A stretch of DNA of 42,319 nt from Biscogniauxia marginata (GCA_022695795.1 MU404239.1:1-42319); one strand, 5' to 3'. Shown: positions 29,979-42,319, numbered from the stretch's first letter. The notes: generated by a model from the letters alone, not told the origin. Program-made: numbers and translations.

Positions 29979-32900
29979 CTTATCGGTAGGAGTCGGGAGA
30001 CGTAGATGTGTGTAGATGCGTGTTGTTCAAGAATCGCCGTTTCGTAGAAAAATCGGTAGTCGGCGGCGGCTCCGATGTTGTTGTTTGCCAAAGTCCTTCC
30101 ACCCCAGCTACGGTCACGCCTGTAAGTTATTTTTTTATCTTGGGCGTCGTTGATTCCCTCAACCAGCGTCTTCACCAAGGCTTATCCCAGGTATTCCTTC
30201 CCCCTAATATACGATCGTATCTAGTACATCAATTTTAAGAGGGCGGACCTTCTATTGCTCTTATCAATCCAGTAATTTCAAGGCCGTCGCAACGTGCTCG
30301 TAGTATCGTCCCAGGGAACCTAGTTATTGGCAAGAGGGCAGCCACTGTATCTTGGTGTTTGTTACGCAAGTTTTCTGTTTGTCATCAACCTTCTGAGGGA
30401 GGATTCGGAGGAGAGACTTGAGGCGCAAGCAGCAAGTCAAAATGAGTGCGGTTACAAGAGAAGTAAGGAACGTAGTAACCGATCTAGACGTCGATATCTA
30501 GATCGATGTTCACGAATGTGTCGTTAATGAACGTGGTGACGAAAAAGTTCGTCCGGCGTGTAAGTGAGTGACTGGGTGGGATGTGACGAGAAGGATGGTG
30601 AGGTAGAGATCGTGGGTGTGAGAAAGAGAGGAGGGCAGGTCATAAAGGTGTATGAAGGGAAGATGGTGGGTACTGGCTAAAGCAGATGTACGAAGTACCG
30701 TACAGTAAGAGAAGGGCCACCGGCGCTTGGCTGACTAAATTAGGAAGGGGGGAGGCCAAGTAGTGGTGGGGATAGGTACCGGGTACAGCGGAGAAAGTAC
30801 CGTTCATTGGAGGAAAGGCGGGCTACTACAGTGCCTTCATGTACTGTAATACAAACCCCCATCCCAAATCGCACTAGGGAGTTGACGGTCAAACCTCACC
30901 ACCACCTTTCCACCTCGTCGCCGACACTGCTTATGTGGCCTAATCTATTCAAGGGAAGGGAGGCTTTTCTATCAGCATCACACTCTAGCTTGAAACTCTT
31001 AGGTCGCATCGATAGACTGAGTCGTGGTATGGCAAGGGAGAAGAAAAGAGACAACAACAACATCATAATTAATTACCTAATTAATTAAACATTGATAAAT
31101 GATAATTGCATAGAACTGCGGTAGTTGAAGTGGACTCCAAGAATCTCTTTTTTTTTTCTCCTCCGTTCATCTTTTTCTTCTTCCATCGTGTACGCAGGAT
31201 CCTCAGAAGATCCTCATCTACATATCTGGCGCTAGAAACCTGAAAACTATAATAAATTAAGGCCTGCGACAACGCGACTCCTGGCTCAGGGGCTCTCGTC
31301 TTTTGATTGGCCAAATGCGTTTCGAGGTGCAGGGATGGGCCCGTGTGCCTGGTACCTGCGCCCGTGCCAGATTCTTCAGCGCCTTTCAGCTGGTCTTCCA
31401 TGTTCTCCTGCGGATACCAAATACCCAGCACCAGTGCCTAGTCAGGAACCCGCGTAGCCACTGACGACAGCCCCCCAGCTACCTATCGGCACTGATGAAC
31501 TCAGTCGTGCACACCTAATTTTTTTTATACCTTTTCCTTAGTCGGTATACTCGTAACCTCAAAATAGTTCGTACAAGAGGCATGTAAATTCCCTCAAATT
31601 CGCAGTATCCCGACCGTAATTGTTGCCGCATACGAATCAAATAGTGCTCTATATGCCTCTTCAGCTCTTTCGGGGGGGTTAATAAGTTCTTCCCCCTCTT
31701 CCTCTTTTCTTTTTGTCTCCTATTTTTGTACGCGCTTGTCAATATTGCCGCCCCTTTTCTCCCCCCAACTGCCTGGAATACAATAAAGAGTCATATTGTG
31801 TATACATAGTATGTAATGTGGTCAGGTAGCTCCGGAATCTCCCATGACCGGAATGAGCGCGACTCTCCCGTTACTACACAAGCACGCATGTACGGCACTC
31901 TACCACAGCCCCGCGGGATTAGGCCATAACTCAGGACAGCATTAATGTGTGTGTATAGCCATAACAGTTGCGAGGTGGGAGGTTGTAATTGGGATTGTCG
32001 GGAAACGGGAGTTTATGCCCATCTACTTTGGAATATTATATTGCGTGTGCTGCGCAGTCAGGCGCGGCAAGTTGGCAATCTCCACTTGAGCATTATGAGC
32101 GCATATGATTGCGCTGGCAGTGAATATCATTGTGAGAGGTAATCCCTTTACGACGAGTTGTCTTGAGCTACCTTACCGAGCTGTCTTGGCTTGGGACGAG
32201 CCGCAGGGCTGCTAGTGTAGACACATCAAGGAACAGGCCGGCGCTTACACTCCTCGGCGCTGGATTCTTATGTTATTCCACGAATATCAATTCCTCGGCC
32301 ATATAAGAGGGATCCCTATGTCTAGTGAGCGCGGCGTTTGTAATTAATACACCCAGTCTATCCACTACATGTAATAAGTATAACACACTCAGACAGTCGC
32401 ATGAGAGCTGCCTACGTGTACAAGCGATCACTGGCTTGGTGTCATCCGCATACAGCCTGTACAGGTGCTACACCTCGCTTGCTTGTCCATTGGTTGTCTT
32501 TCATACTACCGAGAGTGATGTTGCACATTGGTTTGAGCTACTGACTATGTAGTACCGCCGATGATTAACGAGTCGTTTATGACTACGATAGATACTTGGT
32601 TTAGGCGTGTCGGTGTGATACAAGAACTACTTGTATAATTACCTTCCAGTTACTTCCGAGATTCTGAGGATGCCGCCGGTGGGTGCACATGGCATACGGA
32701 GTTCAGAAAGGGGGAAAGCAATGGCGGGCACGAAAATAAGAAGGCGGGGTAGAATTCATTCATTACCTACAGGTAGAAAATGTATATTTGAGGCGGGAGA
32801 TAAGAAAAAATAGAGAAGAAAAAAGAGACAGGGATAGGCGTTTCAGGGCGTGGGTATGTCGCAAGACGGCCTCTCCAATCAAAAGCTCTAATTGCAGCTG

Positions 32901-34699
32901 ATGATTGCTGTGATAGGAAACACTACGTATACGAATATGCAGGTCAGCTTCTCTCAGGTACCAATGCAGGGACCCTTGGCCAGTGTGAGGGGTACGTCTC
33001 TAAGTACTGTGTACATATCTCGATACGGGTTCGCATGGTTCGTTGCGCATGGGGGGGCAGCATTTATGAACCCCCAATCCTAGCTATGAGTTCAATCTCT
33101 GGACGAAAATTAAGCATTCTTAACAGAAACATCAGACGGACGTTGTTGTCGCCAGGTCCTCACGAGAACGGCCGCTCTGAGTACTACTAGCTGCCACCAA
33201 CTTATTTAATACACACACCCCGGACCACCTCATTCCACGTATCATTCCACGTAGAGTTTTCTCCGGGCAAACATCGATACCATTACTGGCAAATGAGAGG
33301 GCAAGCAGCACAAGCTTGCAGTATTAAATGCCGGCGAATCGAAAACATAGAGGCAACCAACCACAAGTCAACGTACAGAATTGGAATTCCCGTCATCCCT
33401 TATCTCGGTCAATTGTACACCCGTATTGTGTCGCAAGAGTCCCGTCGTCCCCTTAACATAAGCACTTCCGGGAGTTCATCGAGATTCAACTTATGTAATG
33501 TTGAGATTGCTTTTTCTAATGTATACAAGATACCTGTACGTATGTACTCATTTAGTTCGAGAACGCAATGACGAAATGATCGACAGAAGGAAAATGGGAT
33601 AGGCGCACCCATTTCTAGTACACTCTTAAACAGTCTTAGCTCTTGGTCTTTGGGAGTTTTCTAACGCTTTTTAGACATACTCCACGTGGAGAGCCATATT
33701 GCTGTTCGGTCTTCAAATTGCAGCTAAGCGGTCAATGCGACTTCGGATACTTACGTAAGACTAAGTAATAACGCATGAGGTAATCTAGAGACTTATACAG
33801 GTAGTATAAGCATCTTTGTTCAGTTCCGTAGAGAGAAATAATAATACTGATAATAATAAACTGTTATATCTCGGCTACAATATCTATCCAGGTTGGGAAT
33901 CTCAAAAATTAAGCTTGTCTTCGGGAGATTCCACTCCTGAAAAACGGCCTGGTCATTCTCAGACCGTGCCTGTATGATCATCATACCTCCCCTTGTTTTG
34001 TGAGGAAAGGGAGGATCATTTATGTCGATTTAGGGGCGTTTGAGAATTGGATAATTATGCTAGGGGCATTTTGAGGCAGGTTCAATTGCATGTGACACAA
34101 TCTTTAACTGGACTGTAACTCTTACGATGCGAATTTATCAATTGTCATATGGTAATTTTTAAATTTCTTGGTTTTGCTTTTGAATGCCTTGTGATGATTA
34201 TTTGTTGCGAAGGTTGAGGTTCCAGAAGAGAATAATCGGTACCTAAGATACCTGGTGGATAAAAGAGAGCTGGTGGGGTTATTAGGTAATGCTGTGGCTC
34301 GAATATGTGGCTGCAACCAATTTCAAAGCCCAAGCCACGCTAGCCTGCTGCAGGTGGACAGCCCGTACCTAGTATACCTGGCTACGGGTAGGTAGGTAGG
34401 TAGGAAGAGTTGGAAGGTAGGTCCCGTCCCGCAGCGGGTCAGCTGAAGCTTAGGCAGGTATGATTATATAATCAAAGCCACAGCATGCGCGTAAGGTTCC
34501 AGCCACAGAGACCCCGGAGACGGGAGATTCAAGCTAATTTAGGTAGCGTGAGTGTTCCGTGACACGGCCTGGTTGTCCGATGCGACAGGACAGCACAACA
34601 TTCAATCTCTACGTACCTATGTGAAAAGACAGGACCCGTACAAACACACGCAATTATGCAACATCCATGACATGACGAAGAAGAGCAATCTGTTACGCT
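29979..34699. other. 4.7-kb gene-poor stretch
   Basis: The first few hundred bases are the DUF1996 upstream region. The rest shows only short frames in every phase, none with a domain or plausible splice chain. Visible words include a tandem ATTCCACGTA (33232-33253), a 12-bp palindrome CTCCACGTGGAG at 33680-33691 containing an E-box CACGTG, and a TAGGTAGG array at 34388-34404. No tRNA or 5S rRNA gene was recognised by eye. The last 300 bases are the promoter of the auxilin-like gene. Confidence 0.5.
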
Positions 34700-37477
34700 A
34701 TGGATGATCTTTCCGGTCTCGACTGGTCCTCGACCAAAGGCACCAAGCCTCAGCCCACGAAGCCGGTGAATGCCCCCTCTTTCTATCCCACCCTGCGCCC
34801 GAGCCCGTCGCCTCAGCCCTCCGGTCGATCGACACCGCTCTCTACCCAAGCTTCCGGCGTCACGGCTCCGAAGCCCAACACATCGAAGCCTGCGACCGAC
34901 AGCTTCAGCAACCTCGTGAGCTTTGGCAGCGGCAAGACCAATGCCAATCTAAGTCTCAAGGAACGACAAGAACAGCTCGCAGCCGAGAAGCGCCGGAAAG
35001 AAGAGGAACAGAGGAAGAAGCTGCAGTCACAGTATGGAGGTGGTCAGTTCTGGGACAGCCTTGCCCAAGGTTCTGCGAGCGCATCGCGGACGGTATCGCC
35101 TGCTACCCCGTCGTTTAGCAGCGGGATAAGTAGTCAAGCTAAGCCTAAGCAAGATGATGGCGACGACGACCTCTTTGCAGCATTCAACAAGGACACCAAG
35201 GTTGATAATGCCAGTCACTACCCCCCGCCAACCCGGCCACTCCCTGGAAACAACATTCCGCCAACCACCGCACAGCTCGACCTCACTAACGCAAGCGCAT
35301 GGGGCAAGCCTGTAGCATCAGATGAGGGCAACTTTGGCGACGACGACGACGACCCTTTTGGTCTGAACAAAATGAAACCCCGGCCACAACAGCAGCCGAC
35401 ACTTGCCACGGAGGATGATGATGACCTCCTCGGAGACCTCGGCAAGCCGGTTGACGAGGTTCGGCGGAAGACCCAAGCTGCTCCACCGCAACCAGAGCCC
35501 GGCAAGCCTATCGAGGAATCCGACGAGGAATCCGAGCCGGAGGCACCTTCTAGAGGAGGTGACTCTGACCCTTTCGACAAAGCGGTAGCAGACTTGGTTG
35601 ATATGGGGTTCACCGCCGAGAATGCAAGACGAGGCTTGACAGAAAGTGGTGCCGGCCTTAATGTTCAAGCAGCTGTAAGCTGGCTTTTAGATGACGCCCA
35701 CAGACAAGCTAGAAGGAAACAAACGCCGCGCGACCCGCCTTCTGATCGCACAAGAGGGGAAGACGGCCGGTCTAGAAACACTGGAAGCCCTGCGTGGATG
35801 AGGGAGGAACAGAATAATCCACCCTCTCGAGGAGACTCTCAATCTCCTGCTTCCATGGACGATTTCTCGAAGAAGGCTGCTGCGATGGGCAATAGTTTCT
35901 TCAAAACGGCGAACTCCTTGTGGAAGACTGGGCAAAAGCAGGTTCAGAAAGCGGTTGCTGACTTCCAACAAGAAGGTGGTGATCCGAATCAGCCCAAATG
36001 GATGCGCTCGGCCCAGCAAGACAGGTCGCAGTTTGGATTACAGGAGTCGCAGCCGCAGAATATGACTGATGAAGCTATGATACTAGAATCAGGTAGTCGA
36101 CCTGAAAGACCATCTCGATCCAGCCAGCCACGACACGGTCCGTCTCGTGAACCAAGTCCCGGCTTGCCCATGCGCCCATCAGCCCAATCATCAGGGACAC
36201 CGAAATGGCAGCAAAAAACAAAGCAAGAGACGCTCGACCCACGAGCGAGGCTTAACAAGCAGGCTATCGAAGACCAAAGCGCGCAAGTATACGTCAGTCC
36301 TTCGAGGAGGAAGAAAGCAACACCTCAGCCCACTCCACAAGCTGAACCTGAACCGGATCTTCTGTTTAACTCATCGGTCCCGCGGCCTCCCCAACCAAGA
36401 CCCCAGAGCTCTGCTCAACCATCCCCGGCGGCGGCAAAACCGTCCCCGCAGGCTTCCTCGCGCCCCATTACTCCTCGACCGCCGCCACCTCCTAGACAAA
36501 TACCACCGGTTTCCTCATCAGTGTTACAGGCCTCTACGCGGCATCGTCTAGATGGAACAGCACATTTCAAGCGTGGTGATTACGACGCCGCACATACGGC
36601 CTACTCGAATTCTCTGTCTGGCGTACCACAAAGCCACCCCCTGTGCATTGTGCTTCTTACAAACCGTGCTTTGACTGCATTGAAGACAGGTAGCCCCAAG
36701 CAGGCGGTTGGCGATGCGGACGCGGCGATCGGGATTATCGGCCCCTCACGTGGTGAAGGCGAAAAGGTCACACTACCAGATGGCGAATCTCGCGACATGA
36801 AGGATCTTTATGGAAAGGCACTTAGTCGAAAAGCCGAAGCGCTTGAGCAGATGGAGAAATGGGCTGATGCCGGTACTATTTGGCAACAATGTGTCGAAGC
36901 TGGCGTGGGCGGCGCCACTGCCATTTCTGGCCGGCAGAGATGTCAGAAAGCTCTTGCCCCTAAGCCGAAGCCGGCACCGAAGCCGACCCAACCAGTCCGG
37001 CCGAAAGCTTCGGCAATGTCGGACTTTGCTCCACAGAAAAGTTCGGAAGCGGTTCAACGTCTCCGGGAGGCTAACCGGGCTTCCGAGGCCGCGGATGATG
37101 AGAAGTTTGCTCTCAGCGAAAAGGTTGACGCGCGGATTTCGTCATGGCGAGATGGCAAGAAAGACAACCTACGAGCGCTACTTGGGAGTCTGGACCAGGT
37201 GTTATGGGAAGGTAGTGGATGGAAAAAGGTCGGCTTGCATGAATTGGTAATAGCCAACAAGGTTAAGATACATTACATGAAAGCCATCTCCAAGTGCCAT
37301 CCTGATAAGGTGAGTGATCCCACATCAAACCTGCTCGATGCGCCAGTTTTATTTGTTAGCGACTAACGAGACTAGCTCCCCCAAGATGCAAACACGGAAG
37401 TCCGGCTCATTGCTGCTACGGTATTCGCGACTCTCAATGAGAGTTGGGACAAGTTTAAGGCAGAGAACGGTCTATGA
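34700..37477 (+). CDS. SWA2: Auxilin-like clathrin uncoating cofactor (UBA-TPR-J, Swa2 type)
   Basis: Two exons, 34700-37309 and 37376-37477, give 903 residues. The 66-bp intron (GTGAGT, GACTAAC branch, TAG) splits the J domain immediately after HPDK; joining gives CHPDKLPQDANTEVRLIA. The first 280 residues are disordered, with an E/K/R coiled stretch and acidic DDDPFGL- and DDDLL-type motifs suited to clathrin/adaptor binding. A UBA domain covers about 293-332 (DLVDMGFTAENARRGL). A Pro-rich linker leads to a TPR region at about 610-750 (GTAHFKRGDYDAAHTAY). The J domain runs from about 807 to 903 with His867-Pro868-Asp869. The domain order equals yeast Swa2, which recruits Hsp70 to strip clathrin from vesicles. 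The start ATG lies in a plausible context; the gene is followed co-directionally by the transporter. Confidence 0.93.
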
Positions 37478-40005
37478 GGAGATAAGAAGATTGATGACTA
37501 GATATTACAAAAAGATAGACGTCTGTATGTAGATAGATACTGGCAGACTGGGATGTATCGAGCGACACCCGTATGATATTACGTGGTAAGGGTGGCATTG
37601 TATCCATGCAGTCTGACGAACTGAATGTGACGAAACTTGATCACTGCGTAAATCAAACACATCCTAGAGGCGTTTACGTTGGAAAATGGATGCCATCGGC
37701 TTGAACTCACATTGCCACTAATTTCCACATCTGCTCACAGTCTCTTGAACTCGCGTCAGCTGAAACGAGGCTTGCCCAGGAACCTCGTGACCTGGCTCCA
37801 CGATCGCCACCTTTACCACTCAGCAATTATGACTTTCAAGGGGAAGGGGGGGATTCTTTCCGTCCCCCCGTTCTGTTCTATAGGTCGAAACGTTATCAAG
37901 ACCCAGCTTGCCAACGACATCACCATCGCGCGGTTTCGGGTACCACCGACTATTCCCGCTCCCCGAATCGAACATATGCATTCACATCGGGCGGAAAGCA
38001 ACGTAGATACGCTAGATGAGGCTCTTAAGTATGTATAAGGCGCAAACGCCAGTAGCGTCTAAGTGCCAGGCAGTCAGGGGCGCGCGTGATGGAGGGAACC
38101 TATCAAGCGGTGGAGCCGCCGATATAAGCCCGGCGCCGAACGGGACGATTCCCCGCAAAAACGACGTCATTCTCTTACGGCCAAGAAAGCGGCTTTTTTT
38201 TGTTGCTGCTTGTTTGCCCTCGAAACGGCGCTTGCGGCCCACGCCGTCGCAAGGTTGACGATGACTAAAAAGGGCCAACAACAAAGAGAGGAACTTGCGC
38301 GAGTTTCCAACGTTCGTATGTAATTGTGTAACATCGTCTGATAGCGATTTTCTTGCCATTGGGTCTCCATTGGGAGACGCGAACACACGGAGGAGAAGTG
38401 GTGATGGTGGCTGTTATTGGTGACAGCCATGCCTACGTAGCCAAACGCCTAAGTCAATGCCCAATGCGTAAGAATCTCCCATGTCTCCAGAAACGAAGCG
38501 GGCCGCGACGGGGGAATGACAGCAATAAAAGGGAAAAGACAAGATGGTGTAAGTGAAAAATTCCTCGAGCCCCTGCGTTGCTTAATTTCTTATGATGTCA
38601 GATGCCAAGCCACCAGGCCCACATAACCCCACAGATCCGGCTATGGATCTACGCTCCAGGCGGCTTTCAAAGCGGTTTACCGGAAAGGGAAATCCGCGCC
38701 CCACACGTCGCCAAAGTCTGTCGGATTCAATCCCGCATTTGCAACCCCATTTGCAATGCTCATCTCCAGACTCTCGGACTTTTCTCCAGGATCCTACTCT
38801 CCGGATGGCATCATGCACAACACGGTCCAGCACCTTACCCCAAATTTGCTGCGGGGGATGGAGGGAGCGTTTTCTGGGGGAAGGCTACCATTGAGCGGTC
38901 CACGGTTCATCTAGAATAGACAGCGAATGCTTCTGCATAATCTACCGCGACAGTCCCGTATTACTTGCATGCGACGGCCAAAGTTCGCTAGGTGCATAAA
39001 CAGGTTAAACAAGCTCTATAGCTTCGTCGGCTGGGGCGGGCTTAGTGTACCGTGACGGTGACCGTTTGGAGGCTTCGTGCACGGGGTGCTTGGCATGTGT
39101 GCTGCGGATGCGACGGGGAACCAACAGGCTGCGTCGGACTTGTTACCATTCTCTACTCACTTGTCTCTCGTGCCTCTGCAGTCGGCCGTCCACGGCCAGT
39201 GCTGGCATTCCCAGCTTCGCCTCGCGCACTGCGGCTTCAGCTTGGTAGACGCAACCGATGCGACCCCCGAGCCTAGCCTAGCGCAGCCCAGGCGGGATTG
39301 TGGCCATTTGCTTCCCCATCAACCCAGGGTATTTTATAAATCCTTTGAGCCAACCAGCACTTCTACCGACCATCTCAAGGATTCGCCTTGTGGAACCCTG
39401 GGAACACAAAGACACAAACCTTGGCCGACTTTGTATTGCTCAGCATCGGATTGCCTCATTTACGGACCGACCCCGCTTATCGACTGGACGAGACGTGCTT
39501 CTGGGCCTTCGTCTTATAAACCACAAAGCAACCTCGAAATCCGCGTGGTAGAGGGACCCACTCCACCTTTCTGTCCCCACGTCCCAAGACCCTGTCCCAA
39601 GGCCTGGCCCAAGACCTGGATACATGCATACACTACATTGATACATACAGGACTAGCACTGCACGGTTCAGACAAGCACCGCTAGCCTACTCTCCCAACA
39701 AGCACAAGCGAAGCGAACAAGGCCTCTTACCCCGGGCAACCTTATTCCCCATAATTCACCACGCAGTCTACTTACACGGACTTGGTCTCTGGGGATACAT
39801 AAAGAGCCTTGACCCGCCCTTTTCCATTGCAATTAGGCTTTCCCCGTTGATGTTCCTCTCTTGACTTCTCCCCAAGCCAGACAGGTCTAAGTCTAACACA
39901 CAGACAACCGGATCATCGCTGTCTCAGCCCTGCCCTACTCTACTCCAAACGCGGGGGATCAGAGAACAAAGTAAATTAACAAGATCACCGCAACTCACAT
40001 CCACC
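37478..40005. promoter_or_regulatory. 2.5-kb upstream region of the sugar transporter
   Basis: The region separates two co-oriented genes. Words fitting the fungal carbon-repressor (CreA/Mig1) consensus SYGGRG occur as GCGGGG (38851, 39951) and CTGGGG (38874, 39031, 39789). The nearest is about 50 bp from the ATG. This density is only mildly above chance for GC-rich DNA. The final ~250 bases are C/T-rich with CCACCATGG at the start codon. GTG-initiated open frames at 39077-39685 lack ATG and domain support. No other gene was found. Confidence 0.4.
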
Positions 40006-42089
40006 ATGGGGAAGAAGTTCTTCGGCCTTCGGGGCAACTCGCTCAACTGGGCCGTCGGCGTCATTGCCGGATGTGATTTCCTGCTCTTCGGATACGGTAA
40101 AGCCCAGTCCTGCCATCTGACGACATGTCAAGGCATGTCCCAAAGCTAATTGGTATCACAGATCAGGGTGTCATGGGCGGTATCTTAACCATGAGCCAAT
40201 TCCTCGAGGCCTTCCCCTCGATCAACACCGAGGACCCAGCTCTCGAGAACAATCCAGCGCTGAGTCTCCAGCGATCTAACGAGCAAGGTATCGCAGTCGC
40301 CGCGTACAACCTCGGATGCTTCGTCGGCGCTGTCATCAGTATCTTCATCTCCAACCCGCTCGGCCGCAAGAAGATGATTGTTCTCGGCACTGCCATTATG
40401 GTCGTCGGCGCCGCCTTGCAAGCTAGTGCCACTACTATCCCGCATCTCATCGTCGGTCGTATCATAACCGGTATCGGTAATGGTGGCAACACCTCGACCG
40501 TCCCCACCGTAAGCAATTTACCCCGACTTTTCTAACCATCCTCTTTCCCCTCCCCGACCTGGAAACACCCGGCCCGTAACCGGCGCTCGGTTTAAAATTT
40601 TGGGGTGTGACGATTACTGACTTTGAAATGTAGTGGCAATCCGAGACGTCGCGTTCTCACAAACGAGGAAAATTGGTCATGATCGAAGGTGCCTTGATTA
40701 CTTGCGGTATCATGATATCTTACTGGATCGACCTTGGTTTCAGCTTCATTGATAGCAGTGTCGCGTGGAGGTTCCCGCTCGCCTTCCAGATCGTCTTCTG
40801 TCTGTTCATTCTGGCCTTCATCTGGGGCCTACCCGAATCTCCCCGATGGCTGATCCTGAAGAACCGCGACGAGGAAGCTCGCGAAGTCCTCGCTGCGTTG
40901 GCGGATCTGCCAATTGACCACAAGGAAGTCGATAACGAGTACCTAGCCATCAAGGATACCGTCATCGAGATGTCCAAGGGTACCTTCGGTGATCTCTTCA
41001 AAATGACTAAGGATCGGTACGTAGAAGAGCAAGCCCCTGGATGGAACTAAATGCGCGGGTAGAAGCTGACCTTTTCTTTTCTCCTTAGTGAATTTCACCG
41101 CAGTTTGCTCGCCTATGTCAACCAGATGTTCCAGCAGATCTCGGGTATCAATTTGATTACCTACTACGCTCCTGTCATCTACCGTGGTCTGGGAATGTCT
41201 TCTTTCATGGCCCGACTTCTCGCTGCGCTCAACGGTACAGAATACTTCCTCGCTTCGTGGCCCGCTGTATTCCTCGTCGAGCGTGTCGGTCGCCGCAAGC
41301 TCATGCTCTTCGGTGCTGCCGGCCAAGCTGCGACCATGGCTATTCTCGCGGGAACAACCAGCAATGATCAAAACCATCAAGCTCAGATCGCAGCCATCGT
41401 GTTCCTTTTCGTGTTCAACACCTTCTTCGCTATTGGTTGGCTTGGGATGACATGGCTGTACCCTGCGGAGATTGTGCCGCTGAGAATCCGAGCCCCTGCA
41501 AACGCGCTCTCCACCTCTGCTAACTGGATCTTCAACTTCCTCGTCGTCAGTAAGTAACAATCGCTCTTCTTTCACCTCTGGTCTACATTCCCATTTATGC
41601 CTCAGTGGGGTGAGGGGGGTGGAGTTTACAACAGCCTGATCAATCATGCATCTGGCGCCAGTCATGTGACAGGCCCCATGCGAGAAAAAAAGGTAGCTAA
41701 CCATACTCGCTACAGTGATTACCCCGGTTGCTTTCAACAGTATCGGTTACCAGACGTACATCATCTTCGCGGTTATCAACGCCTTCATGGTGCCGTCTGT
41801 CTACTTCTTCTACCCCGAGACTGCCTACCGATCTCTCGAAGAGATGGACTCCATCTTCCACAAGTGCCACGGCGCTAAAGGCTACTTCGATGTTGTCAGC
41901 GTGGCTAAACACGAGCCCCAGCGATACGGCAAGAACGGCGAGCTCCTCATCGCGTACGAGGAGACGGACGAGCGCAAGGCCCACCTGCCCCAGCACCACG
42001 AACACCGTGAGAACGGTTCTAGTGGGGCCATCAGCAGCGATGCGGAGAAGGGCAACGGTGTTCTCGGCGGTCGCACCGACGACGCCTAA
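40006..42089 (+). CDS. MFS sugar transporter (SP family, hexose/quinate-type permease)
   Basis: Five exons: 40006-40096, 40162-40508, 40634-41016, 41089-41549 and 41716-42089, giving 551 residues. The ATG sits in CCACCATGG. Joins restore LLFGYDQGVMGGIL, TVPTWQSETS, KDREFHRSLLAY and FLVVMITPVAFNSIGYQ. Family signatures are NPLGRKK, LPESPRWLI, FQQISGINLITYYAP, ERVGRRK, and YPAEIVPLRIRAPANALSTS, with PET in the final loop. Twelve membrane spans are expected in the plasma membrane with proton symport or facilitated uptake of a sugar; the substrate cannot be read from sequence. Introns have GTAAAG, GTAAGC, GTACGT and GTAAGT donors. The cytosolic tail is Glu/Lys/Gly-rich. Confidence 0.94.
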
Positions 42090-42211
42090 AGAATATATTC
42101 GATAGACGATCACGGACACATTTAGCCGAGGCGAAAAAGAAAGAAAAAAAGGAAGAAAAAAAAAAGCTTCAGCGTACGACAAATTCTCATGACAACTTCA
42201 TGGATCTAGAT

Positions 42212-42319
42212 GGGGGGGGGGGGGGGGGGGCCCGCCGCCCCCCGGGGGGGGGGGGGGGGGGTGTGGTGTGGGGGGGGGGGGGGGTGGGGTGGGTGGGGGG
42301 GGGGTGGTGGGGGGGTGGG
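42212..42319. other. Poly-G low-complexity contig end (probable artefact)
   Basis: After an ordinary 3' flank with an A/G-rich run (about 42128-42167), the sequence becomes almost pure G with scattered C and T until the window ends. This is unlike any other part of the window. It fits dark-cycle poly-G read tails assembled onto a contig end, although a genuine G-rich repeat cannot be excluded. Confidence 0.8.

Noticed and set aside
39077..39685. 202-codon plus-strand frame upstream of the transporter
   Set aside because: It begins with GTG rather than ATG, has overlapping alternative open frames and no domain; treated as promoter/leader sequence.

Overview
The window looks like nuclear DNA of a filamentous ascomycete (Pezizomycotina, most likely Sordariomycetes; Xylariales is possible but unproven). 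The reasons are: many short introns (mostly 47-206 bp) with GTRNGT-type donors and CTRAC/CTAAC-like branch points; fungal-specific families (DUF1996, an F-box-associated family of the DUF6546 type, a fungal P450, an SP-family sugar transporter, a Syg1-type phosphate exporter); and C-to-T/G-to-A mutation resembling RIP in repeats. No sign of a virus, plasmid, CRISPR array or rRNA operon was seen.

Layout. 1-812 is extremely AT-rich. 813-1530 is a fold-back (MITE-like) element with about 150-bp inverted arms. Its left arm is split by a roughly 270-bp insert made of two tandem repeat copies, one of them RIP-mutated. 1531-2402 has more GC and one strong hairpin but no convincing gene. Then come: an M18 vacuolar-type aminopeptidase (minus, 2403-4220); a six-exon cytochrome P450 with a 22-nt micro-exon (plus, 5734-7912); a Syg1/XPR1 SPX-EXS phosphate exporter (minus, 8581-11753); a GH18-like glycosidase without signal peptide (plus, 14698-15705); a small Lys-rich protein ending in a PPxY motif (plus, 17384-18221); a decayed F-box/DUF6546-type pseudogene (about 18801-19597); a small coiled-coil protein (minus, 20127-20713) divergent from the methylosome chaperone pICln (plus, 21118-22169); a 1313-residue single-pass low-complexity membrane protein (minus, 22709-26650); a secreted DUF1996 protein (minus, 28058-29978); a 4.7-kb gene-free stretch; an auxilin-like UBA-TPR-J protein (Swa2 type, plus, 34700-37477); and a sugar transporter (plus, 40006-42089). 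The last ~108 bases are a G-rich low-complexity tract that is probably an assembly or sequencing artefact.

The genes do not form an obvious operon-like or biosynthetic cluster. They read as housekeeping membrane-traffic, transport and vacuolar functions (Swa2, Syg1, M18, pICln, MFS) interspersed with accessory genes (P450, DUF1996, GH18-like). Exon structures were assembled by hand from splice signals and reading-frame continuity; no RNA evidence or database search was available. I did not find a clearly new multi-gene system. The best candidates for novelty are the PPxY small protein, the 1313-aa membrane protein, the coiled-coil protein with a 13-nt first coding exon, and the fold-back element with its RIP-marked insert.
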